A DNA stretch of 43,484 nucleotides from a virus: positions 1 through 43,484 of IMG/VR virus record IMGVR_UViG_3300046507_000882; one strand, 5' to 3'. Of this stretch, positions 32,557 through 38,258 are shown one piece after another. Below the pieces are notes generated by a model. The model saw nothing but the letters and a program-made list of their open reading frames with translations. It ran no database searches and was not told where the DNA came from. The position numbers were made by a program, and so were the translations under genes. How positions within the stretch are numbered: position 1 is the first letter of the stretch; every line of letters begins with the position of its first letter.

Positions 32557-32974
32557 GGTCGCGCACGCTATAGGTCACTACGCCCCAAATCACCAATTCA
32601 TCACCCTCCATTACGTAACGCGGCGGGTATTTGCTATTTGCTGAGAGCAGCATGACAACGTTATCGCGACGGTGCAGTCGCTTGCAGATGGGTTCGGCGT
32701 TAAGACCGGCAATGACGATATCGCCGTGCTCGGCATTCAGGCTCCGATTGACGACGACCAGGTCCCCACAAAAAATCCCTTCGCCTTCCATGCTGTCGCC
32801 CTCGATTTTGGCCAGGTATACATGGGGAGCGCGGATCTCAAAAATCTCGTCCAATGAGATGTGCTTCTCGATGTGATCGGCCGCCGGAGAAGGAAAACCC
32901 GCCGGAATTTGAAAGGAATAGAGCGGGAGCTTTTCGCCCCCCTCCGACAGCGGGCCGAGGATGGTGACACTCAT
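32543..32974 (-). CDS. umuD: UmuD-type SOS mutagenesis protein
   Basis: A 143-residue S24 peptidase-like protein. I use ATG 32974; the ATG at 33010 lies inside the LexA box. Ser61 (EGDSMEGEG) and Lys98 (PICKRL) form the catalytic pair. The self-cleavage site is Ala25-Gly26 (IPAGFPSPAAD). RecA-stimulated cleavage makes UmuD', which activates UmuC. It is the first gene of the umuDC operon, controlled by the LexA box at 32999-33014. Confidence 0.94.
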   Translation of the reverse strand: MSVTILGPLSEGGEKLPLYSFQIPAGFPSPAADHIEKHISLDEIFEIRAPHVYLAKIEGDSMEGEGIFCGDLVVVNRSLNAEHGDIVIAGLNAEPICKRLHRRDNVVMLLSANSKYPPRYVMEGDELVIWGVVTYSVRDHGRS

Positions 32975-32998
32975 GATGCGAACCTGATGAGGAATTGA

Positions 32999-33014
32999 CT
33001 GTATGCACATACAG
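32999..33014. promoter_or_regulatory. LexA (SOS) box between umuDC and SRAP gene
   Basis: CTGTATGCACATACAG is a perfect 16-base palindrome matching the LexA consensus CTGTAT-N4-ATACAG. It lies 24 bases before the umuD start and 60 bases before the divergent SRAP gene. It should repress umuDC and may also repress the SRAP gene until DNA damage. Confidence 0.93.
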
Positions 33015-33074
33015 TAAACTCGTGGAGCTTCACGCGGTCAATGAGGGATGTAGGACATTTCGACGGGTGACACC

Positions 33075-33761
33075 ATGTGCGGACGTTATTCTATTTACGA
33101 GTCGATGGATCACTACCTGAAAGAACTGTCTCCTCAGCAGTTGGTCATCAATGGGTACGATCTCTGGGCCATCGACCGCTACAACGTAGCTCCCACTACT
33201 CGAGTCGAGATTATTCGATCAGTGGATGCTAGTTTAAGCGTCGACAAGGTGCGCTGGGAGTGGTCACCGTTTTGGGCGAAGGGTAAGCGACCAGACCCGA
33301 TCAACGCGCGTGTGGAAACATTAACTACTGGCAAGTTTTTCAAACAGCTTTGGCCAAACGGCCGAGTGATCGCACCTGCCAATGGTTGGTTTGAATGGGT
33401 GAAAGATCCGGATGATCCGAAGAAGACGCAGCCCTACTTCATTCGTTTGAAAAGCCAGGCGCCGATGTTTTTTGGCGCACTAGCTCAGGTGACACCAGGG
33501 CTGGAACCGAACGACGAGGACGGGTACGTCATCATCACCGCAGCCAGCGATCAGGGCATGGTCGACATTCATGATCGCCGGCCATTGGTATTGGTGCCCG
33601 CTGCGGCTCGGGAATGGTTAGAACCGGGACTGGATCCACAAAGGGCTGCGGAAATAGCTATGACAATGTGCAGACCTACGGAAGACTTTGAATGGTTTGC
33701 TGTGGACCGAGCAGTTGGGAATGTACGCAATCAGGGACCACGGTTAATTCTTCCTATCTGA
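33075..33761 (+). CDS. SRAP (YedK/HMCES) abasic-site protection protein
   Basis: A 228-residue SRAP protein. Cys2 (MCGRY) is the residue that links to abasic sites after removal of Met. RYNVAPTTRVEII, NARVETLT, ANGWFEW and DIHDRRPLVL hold the remaining active-site residues, including the Glu and His of the family. It shields abasic sites in single-stranded DNA by forming a stable crosslink. It diverges from umuDC across one LexA box, which suggests SOS induction and a joint role in damage tolerance. Confidence 0.94.
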   Translation: MCGRYSIYESMDHYLKELSPQQLVINGYDLWAIDRYNVAPTTRVEIIRSVDASLSVDKVRWEWSPFWAKGKRPDPINARVETLTTGKFFKQLWPNGRVIAPANGWFEWVKDPDDPKKTQPYFIRLKSQAPMFFGALAQVTPGLEPNDEDGYVIITAASDQGMVDIHDRRPLVLVPAAAREWLEPGLDPQRAAEIAMTMCRPTEDFEWFAVDRAVGNVRNQGPRLILPI

Positions 33762-33928
33762 CCACATCCCTTTTCTTTCGCCGCGGACTTTGAGCCCGAT
33801 GCTCTGGTAAGCAATAGGCGGCCTGTTCACGGTATCCTTTAGCGCAAGCCTATGCTCGCGGCCACAAATTTTAGTCACGGCCATGATCGGCCGTCGACCT
33901 ACGCTTACCAACTGGAAGGTTAAAATAA

Positions 33929-34675
33929 ATGCGTACATCTATCTCTTGGATATTCAAAATACTTTGGCTCATCGCCGCTGCTTTCACCTGGTTTTATCTA
34001 CCGCTTTACTACACTGCGTCCGGAGAACCAATCGCTGCGGAGTTTTCATTGGTAACGGGTGGTTTGGCTTTATTCATTCTGATCATCTTCGCACCGATAG
34101 AACCGATGCCAAAAGGAATAGCCTTGCTAGGGTTAGCCGTGATTACTGCTTTAATTAGTAAGATCACGATTGAACCTATGTTGGCTGACCTAAGTTCGGA
34201 GAGTAACAAGGAAATGGTGAAGAAGGCGATTGACTCTTTCTGGCTTAGTACTTTGGTCAGTGAGCATATCGGACTGCCCCCCATCCAATCCTTTCGCGCC
34301 ATCACCAAATGGCTCGATGCCATTTTGTACTTCATCAACCTCGCTTGCTCTGGGGCGGGCGCCAGTTTGATCGCTGTGGCGGGTGATCGAAAGCAGAAGG
34401 ACGTCTCGCAAAATAACGTAGAGCCTACAGCCACCACGCCTTTAACCATCGCTGCACCTGACATCAGTCCATTTATTCGCGTTTTGGGGGAGAAGATAGA
34501 TAAACAATTCGAGAATGTTTCCGATCTCACTACCTTGATTGCAAAAGTCGAAGCCCAAGTTTCAACTCTGAATGCGAAACAGGTCCGGCTTAATAGGATT
34601 TTGCAAATCAGTGCAATCGCGGTAGCGTCGATGTTCATCATCGCTATAGGAGCTGTGATGTTTGGCCGATCCTAA
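33929..34675 (+). CDS. Multi-TM hypothetical protein with C-terminal coiled coil
   Basis: A 248-residue protein. N-terminal hydrophobic segments lie at about 8-27, 40-55 and 62-80, with one more near 128-148. An exposed region (about 155-220) with coiled-coil heptads (IAKVEAQVSTLNAKQVRLNR) leads to a final segment (about 226-243). GGAAGG lies about 12 bases before ATG 33929. I do not recognise a family. Its AT-rich composition and place between the SRAP and hicAB genes point to a moron. A superinfection-exclusion role is possible but not shown. Confidence 0.65.
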   Translation: MRTSISWIFKILWLIAAAFTWFYLPLYYTASGEPIAAEFSLVTGGLALFILIIFAPIEPMPKGIALLGLAVITALISKITIEPMLADLSSESNKEMVKKAIDSFWLSTLVSEHIGLPPIQSFRAITKWLDAILYFINLACSGAGASLIAVAGDRKQKDVSQNNVEPTATTPLTIAAPDISPFIRVLGEKIDKQFENVSDLTTLIAKVEAQVSTLNAKQVRLNRILQISAIAVASMFIIAIGAVMFGRS

Positions 34676-34761
34676 GGCGGTAGTGAGGGCTCTAATGCAG
34701 TGATATCCAATCGTTGCACGAGTCGGGTCGAATTTGTGGTGGCGAAAAAATGTGTTTAAAG

Positions 34762-34805
34762 ACCATGCGTGGAGTTTGCCGAGTACCGACAAGTCCACGC
34801 ATGGT
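34762..34805. repeat. 12-bp perfect inverted repeat between convergent genes
   Basis: ACCATGCGTGGA (34762-34773) and its exact complement (34794-34805) are separated by 20 bases. It lies between the ends of the membrane-protein gene and hicB. There is no clear T run on either side, so it may be a Rho-assisted terminator, an mRNA-end stabiliser or a protein-binding dyad. Confidence 0.6.
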
Positions 34806-34812
34806 GATGACT

Positions 34813-35145
34813 TCAGGCGTGCGCCTCACGATCAAGGACATCAGCCACCCATTGGTTGATGCTTTTGTGAGCTAGCTGTGCCTTCACGGCGACTGTCGCA
34901 TGGAGTGCCGGAGCCAGGCGCAGGCTGAGATTGCCCGAGTAGGGTTTTTGGGGGGCGCGACCGAGCTTGGCGCAGGTTTCAAGGTAGTCAGTTACGGCCT
35001 CTTGGAAAGCTTTGCGCAGTTCTGCGACCGACTCACCGTGGAAGCCAACGACATCTTTGATGCCCGCGATGTGGCCGACAAACAGGCCGTCTTCATCACT
35101 GTAATCAATTCGGGCGGCATAGCCGTTGTAGTTCATTACGTTCAC
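34813..35145 (-). CDS. hicB: HicB antitoxin
   Basis: A 110-residue HicB. The N-terminal partial RNase-H-like fold has YNGYAARIDYSDEDGLFVGH and a GFHGESVAELRKAFQEAVTD helix. The C-terminal ribbon-helix-helix-type segment (LSLRLAPALHATVAVKAQLA, NQWVADVLDREA) binds DNA. It neutralises HicA and represses the operon. It overlaps hicA by four bases, downstream of it as usual. Confidence 0.95.
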   Translation of the reverse strand: MNVMNYNGYAARIDYSDEDGLFVGHIAGIKDVVGFHGESVAELRKAFQEAVTDYLETCAKLGRAPQKPYSGNLSLRLAPALHATVAVKAQLAHKSINQWVADVLDREAHA

Positions 35146-35396
35146 GGGATGACTCCTGCTTGCTCAAGGAAAGCCCGCGCGTCACGCACTTGATAGGGCT
35201 TTGCTTCTTTGTCTGGGTGAGGTCGGTGAAAGGTGGCGACCACACCGTTCAATTCAAAACGCACTCGAGAGCCGTTGCCTTCGATGGTCCGAGCGCCCGC
35301 CGCACCGAAGAGGGCTTCGATTCGCGCCCATTCCAGCGTGTTCGGAACGGGCTTGGAGAATACGGCTTTGAGCGTACTGAGCTGTTTATTGTTCAT
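35142..35396 (-). CDS. hicA: HicA toxin (mRNA interferase)
   Basis: An 84-residue HicA. The double-stranded-RNA-binding-like fold contains EALFGAAGARTIEGNGSRVR, then VVATFHRPHPDKEAKPYQVR, the variant of the family where GSR replaces the GSH of classical HicA. It cuts mRNA unless bound by HicB. It is the first gene of the pair. The dyad just upstream is the likely operator. Confidence 0.93.
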   Translation of the reverse strand: MNNKQLSTLKAVFSKPVPNTLEWARIEALFGAAGARTIEGNGSRVRFELNGVVATFHRPHPDKEAKPYQVRDARAFLEQAGVIP

Positions 35397-35415
35397 GGTA
35401 TTATATCATGATACC
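35397..35415. promoter_or_regulatory. Putative hicAB operator
   Basis: GGTATTATATCATGATACC begins one base upstream of the hicA start. GGTAT and ATACC are exact complements around an AT-rich centre. Such dyads at the toxin start are the usual targets of HicB autorepression. Confidence 0.6.
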
Positions 35416-35468
35416 GCACAAAAATTTTGTACCCGCAGTTCGACCGCAGCTACGTGAAGCAAGCCTTC

Positions 35469-35517
35469 GATACAAAAAACGCCACTACCCTTATCGGGGA
35501 GTGGCGTTTTTTGTATC
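35469..35517. terminator. Strong bidirectional terminator
   Basis: A 22-bp stem (35469-35490 with 35496-35517) has one mismatch and a 5-base loop. Runs of A on the left arm and T on the right arm give the U tract in both directions. It separates the hicAB region from the leader and DUF3077 unit. The stretch 35518-35770 after it holds no gene I can support. Confidence 0.85.
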
Positions 35518-35775
35518 AAACCCACCGCCTGTTTGGCACGGCCATCAGAATATCGAGTGACTCAGGTCGAGGTTGTAGGCAAAATCCGCGAGTTGCGTAA
35601 GGAAGCACGACTTCTGTGCTCTCAGCAGGCAAGTGCCTTGCCGACCTTCAATTCGCCGGAATATTCTCCAGACATCGCTGCACATTCAGCGATCGGGCTT
35701 GGAAACCCGTCGAGTCACGCAACAGCGCTCCCCTCATAAGCGTCAGCGTACTTTTACGACTGTAGGTTTATGTTA

Positions 35776-35882
35776 TGGCGGCTGTGCGTGGGACGTCTTT
35801 AGGGCGTGCCGGTCTCCTTGACTCCCGGTTTCCAACCTGCGTACAGCTGCCACCCATTCGCTTGGAAACGACAGTGGCAGCT
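35776..35882 (+). ncRNA. Structured leader with two mutually exclusive hairpins
   Basis: TGGCGGCTGTGCGTGGG (35776-35792) can pair over all 17 bases, using G-U pairs, with CCTGCGTACAGCTGCCA (35836-35852). The loop holds two smaller hairpins, giving a three-way junction. AGCTGCCAC (35845-35853), within the same right arm, instead pairs perfectly with GTGGCAGCT (35874-35882). The two folds exclude each other. The second ends 8 bases before the AAGGAG of a 31-residue peptide gene. This is the layout of a cis-acting translational or attenuation switch. G-U pairs in the long stem suggest RNA-level conservation. I recall similar leaders before DUF3077 genes in Pseudomonas, but cannot verify that here. 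Confidence 0.6.
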
Positions 35883-35904
35883 CCTCATGTCAAGGAGTTA
35901 GACC

Positions 35905-36000
35905 ATGTACAGCGCTACCCTCATATATGCCCCGCCTCAGCCTCAACGCTTAATGTCATTCTCTTCCCAATTGCCCTCCATTAATGGAGGTGCCAAATGA
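35905..36000 (+). CDS. 31-residue peptide overlapping the DUF3077 gene
   Basis: A short frame with a strong ribosome site (AAGGAG, 8 bases before ATG 35905): MYSATLIYAPPQPQRLMSFS, followed by eleven residues ending GGAK. The TGA overlaps the ATG of the DUF3077 gene (ATGA at 35997), so the pair is translationally coupled. It could be a real small protein or a leader peptide for coupling. It is too short for automatic calling. Confidence 0.65.
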   Translation: MYSATLIYAPPQPQRLMSFSSQLPSINGGAK

Positions 36001-36290
36001 TCGAAGAAGCCGAAGAAAAAACCATCGGTCACACCCACTTCATCTATTGCGGGGACAAGCCACTGTTTCAGGTTTGTGCCGGCGTTCCGTTCAAAGACGC
36101 ATTGACGCAGGCATCAGATCTGCTGTGCCTGACCAAATCACTGGCAGAAGACGCCGCTTTCGCGAAGGAAACTGACCGATATGCCTGGGGCGCACACTTC
36201 CTGACGGTGTTCGCAAAGGCGGTGGTCGATGATGTCCTCAAAGCCATGTCACCACGCCCTGGCCCGGTGACTCTGAAATCCGCAAAATAG
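35997..36290 (+). CDS. DUF3077 protein
   Basis: A 97-residue DUF3077 protein, a Pseudomonas family of small helical proteins. THFIYCGDKPLFQVCAGVPF and KDALTQASDLLCLTKSLAED are the family core, and WGAHFLTVFAKAVVDDVLKA the C-terminal helix. Function unknown; many genomes carry several copies. It is coupled to the upstream peptide and preceded by the structured leader. A terminator follows at 36365-36387. Confidence 0.88.
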   Translation: MIEEAEEKTIGHTHFIYCGDKPLFQVCAGVPFKDALTQASDLLCLTKSLAEDAAFAKETDRYAWGAHFLTVFAKAVVDDVLKAMSPRPGPVTLKSAK

Positions 36291-36364
36291 CGAGCGGAGC
36301 CTCTGCGTTTGAGTGCTTCGACGGTGGTTGGGCGTGCTTTTCGCGCCCTCCCCCGAGCATCAAA

Positions 36365-36387
36365 AAGCCCGACGCAGGGCCGGGCTT
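36365..36387. terminator. Intrinsic terminator after the DUF3077 gene
   Basis: AAGCCCG (36365-36371) pairs with CGGGCTT (36381-36387) around a 9-base loop. The A run before it (36362-36366) gives a U tract on the minus strand, so it can also end the repressor transcript coming from the right. Confidence 0.65.
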
Positions 36388-36453
36388 CCTTTGGGCTTTC
36401 CATTTCTATCCAATTAATCACAAAAGTTATGGGTCGCTCGAACTGAACAAGTA

Positions 36454-36567
36454 TCACGGTTTGTGGATAAGCGCCTGTGATATGCGCTGTATGTATCCAC
36501 GATCCGCTTCAGACATCGCTCTATACCATGTAAGAAGATTCCGCTCTTCTTGCGTTAACTCGGACAT
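36454..36567 (-). CDS. 37-residue small protein downstream of the repressor
   Basis: A minus-strand frame too short for routine calling: MSELTQEERNLLTWYRAMSE, then ADRGYIQRISQALIHKP. It looks like the small Pseudomonas proteins with an L-L-x-W-Y-R core followed by DRxYI. The frame stays open up to a TTG at 36618, adding 17 charged residues; ATG 36567 has no strong ribosome site, so the start is uncertain. It lies downstream of the repressor on the same strand and ends before the terminator at 36365-36387. Confidence 0.6.
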   Translation of the reverse strand: MSELTQEERNLLTWYRAMSEADRGYIQRISQALIHKP

Positions 36568-36720
36568 TTCGCACTTTGGTTTATCCGTGCGTATGTTCTC
36601 TTTTTTGTCTTGATCCAAATGCCCACTACTCCATTAAGTGCATTGAGGGGCAACGTTACTCATGAGTGTGGAAAATCAAAACTGAAATCCGTCGTAACGA
36701 ATGTTTTAAATCTCGACGAG

Positions 36721-37095
36721 TTATTTCTTGGCAGCAGAAAGGTGGGTGACTTCGGCCATAGCGCCGACAATTCGATGCACAGCTTTTTGGTCATATTCAG
36801 ACAGCGTTCGAAGCTGTTGAATGAGTTGGTTTTCAGCAGCATCCAGCTCGTTGGCAGTTGGCGATAGACGTACACCGGTCAAGACGTAAAGGACGTCCGC
36901 ACCGGCTCTGGCCACGGCGATGAGGTAGGCAGAATCAGGATTACGCTCGCCTTTTTCATAGCTGCCCTGCGTGTTGCGAGTGATGCCGCCCTGCTGTGCA
37001 AAGGCATCTTGGTTAAGGCCCAGGCGCGTCCTTTCCTCGCGCAAGCGCTCACCTACTCCAACGTCCAAGTCTTCCTGAGATGCACAACTTTTCAA
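36721..37095 (-). CDS. XRE-family phage repressor (CI-like)
   Basis: A 124-residue protein. The N-terminal helix-turn-helix domain covers about 14-70 (ERLREERTRLGLNQDAFAQQ, then NTQGSYEKGERNPDSAYLIA). A short helical C-terminus replaces the S24 peptidase domain of lambda-type CI, so it is probably not cleaved by RecA. It faces the small Cro-like gene at 37162 across the promoter/operator at 37106-37133. This is the likely lysogeny switch. How SOS would induce the phage, if at all, is not evident. Confidence 0.88.
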   Translation of the reverse strand: MKSCASQEDLDVGVGERLREERTRLGLNQDAFAQQGGITRNTQGSYEKGERNPDSAYLIAVARAGADVLYVLTGVRLSPTANELDAAENQLIQQLRTLSEYDQKAVHRIVGAMAEVTHLSAAKK

Positions 37096-37105
37096 GCTTT
37101 CACCC

Positions 37106-37133
37106 TTTACAGGCCCAACTATTTGGGCATAAT
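37106..37133 (+). promoter_or_regulatory. Early promoter with operator dyad in its spacer
   Basis: TTTACA (37106-37111) and CATAAT (37128-37133) are spaced by 16 bases. GCCCAA-CTAT-TTGGGC (37113-37128), a perfect 6-bp dyad, fills the spacer. It lies between the repressor and the rightward early genes, where a CI/Cro operator is expected. Confidence 0.75.
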
Positions 37134-37161
37134 GAAATCAAACCAACACGAATGCACACGA

Positions 37162-37377
37162 ATGGACACTATGCCCGCCCCACTCACAACCGAGCAAGCC
37201 CGAGCGGAACTTGATCGGAAAGGCATCAGCCTTGCCGAGTTTTGTCGCCGTAATGACCTCAATAGCAACTTGGTCAGTGATTTGCTCAACGGCCGCAAGA
37301 AAGGACTTCGCGGCAAAGCTCATAACGCTGCGGTGTTGCTGGGCATCAAGGTCGGCACTGTTAGCGCCGGAGACTGA
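37162..37377 (+). CDS. Small Cro-like DNA-binding protein (BcepMu gp16 type)
   Basis: A 71-residue protein with a helix-turn-helix: ELDRKGISLAEFCRRNDLNS and LVSDLLNGRKKGLRGKAHNA, the pattern of BcepMu gp16-like phage regulators. I chose ATG 37162. The earlier in-frame ATG at 37132 lies inside the promoter -10. It is the first gene of the rightward early operon and is probably the Cro-like antagonist of the repressor. The zinc-finger activator follows after 27 bases. Confidence 0.8.
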   Translation: MDTMPAPLTTEQARAELDRKGISLAEFCRRNDLNSNLVSDLLNGRKKGLRGKAHNAAVLLGIKVGTVSAGD

Positions 37378-37404
37378 GATTCAAATCGTTCACTCAACGC
37401 AAGG

Positions 37405-37704
37405 ATGCCGCCATTGAGCACTTACAAACTTGTTTGCCCCCACTGCCATAACCGCATGCGAATACGCACCAGCGAAGGCACTCATATTTTTCTGCGTGTC
37501 GCTTATCTGCAATGCCTCAACGAAGCCTGCGGCTGGTCTGTCCGGGCTGAGTTTGAGATGACGCATGAGATGAGCCCCAGCGGTATGGCAAACCCTGCCG
37601 TGCAACTTCCCCTGGCTTGTGTGGCGCTGCGTCGAGCGGCCATGCAGCCCGATGACAATCAGATGTCGTTGATTCCGCCTCAGGCAATGGAGGCCGGACG
37701 ATGA
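37405..37704 (+). CDS. ogr: Ogr/Delta-type late gene activator
   Basis: A 99-residue protein. C-P-H-C (VCPHCHNRMRIRT) and, about 25 residues later, C-L-N-E-A-C form the C-x2-C...C-x4-C zinc finger of P2 Ogr and P4 Delta. LRVAYLQCLNEACGW is close to the Ogr consensus. It should bind the TGT-N13-ACA dyads before P, O, V and FI and recruit RNA polymerase. ATG 37405 has AAGG just upstream; TTG 37414 is an alternative. In P2 ogr follows gene D; here it sits in the early region. It overlaps the next gene by four bases. Confidence 0.9.
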   Translation: MPPLSTYKLVCPHCHNRMRIRTSEGTHIFLRVAYLQCLNEACGWSVRAEFEMTHEMSPSGMANPAVQLPLACVALRRAAMQPDDNQMSLIPPQAMEAGR

Positions 37705-37943
37705 ACACCATCCATTTCGCCCCTGACTATCGCACCTGCATGCAGGACGCAGCTCACGCCTACCTGTTGCGGCATCGAGCTGAGTACCTCGTCGACTCAG
37801 ATCGCTTGTTCAGCAGCGCCGAACACCATTTGATCGTAGCCCTTGAGGTTCCGGCCAACCTCGCAGAAAAACTGGTGTACCTGGCGTGGAATGACTTGCT
37901 GCAGGCCGAACGCGCGCCTAGCCAGGTCACCGACACGCTCTAA
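37701..37943 (+). CDS. Small phage protein of unknown function
   Basis: An 80-residue helical protein (CMQDAAHAYLLRHRAEYLVD, then HHLIVALEVPANLAEKLVYL). No family is recognised beyond similarity in style to early-region phage proteins. It overlaps the activator gene by four bases (ATGA), so it belongs to the same operon between the control genes and the primase. Confidence 0.75.
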   Translation: MNTIHFAPDYRTCMQDAAHAYLLRHRAEYLVDSDRLFSSAEHHLIVALEVPANLAEKLVYLAWNDLLQAERAPSQVTDTL

Positions 37944-38018
37944 CCCTTCTCATATCAGTACCCCGCATCCCTGATCCGCAGGGTGATGGGAATGCTTTGC
38001 CTAAAAATCGAGGATTTC

Positions 38019-38258
38019 ATGGAAGATTCCATCTGCATCAACCTGACACTGAGCCGTATCGAAGCGTGCAAGCTTCTGGATGACATTCGCGATCTGTATG
38101 CCGCACTTCATCAAAAGCACTGGGACGAAGAGCGGTTCAGCCTCATTCCCATCGAACACAGGCTCAACGCAATGCTGGCGGCCATTCCGTCGTTGAAAGT
38201 TAAGCAGCAGTTGATCACTGCGCTCTCTGAAGAAATCTGGAGAAGGCGTTCTTGGTGA
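38019..38258 (+). CDS. Small phage protein upstream of the primase
   Basis: A 79-residue protein. I use ATG 38019 (MEDSICINLTLSRIEACKLL); GAGGA lies about 9 bases upstream, and the ATG at 37983 lacks such a site. It is helical and amphipathic, ending EEIWRRRSW. No family recognised. It overlaps the primase GTG by four bases (GTGA), so it is co-translated with it and may assist replication. Confidence 0.75.
   Translation: MEDSICINLTLSRIEACKLLDDIRDLYAALHQKHWDEERFSLIPIEHRLNAMLAAIPSLKVKQQLITALSEEIWRRRSW

Noticed and set aside
37132-37161. Upstream ATG as the start of the Cro-like gene
   Set aside because: The ATG overlaps the -10 hexamer of its own promoter, so it would not be in the transcript.
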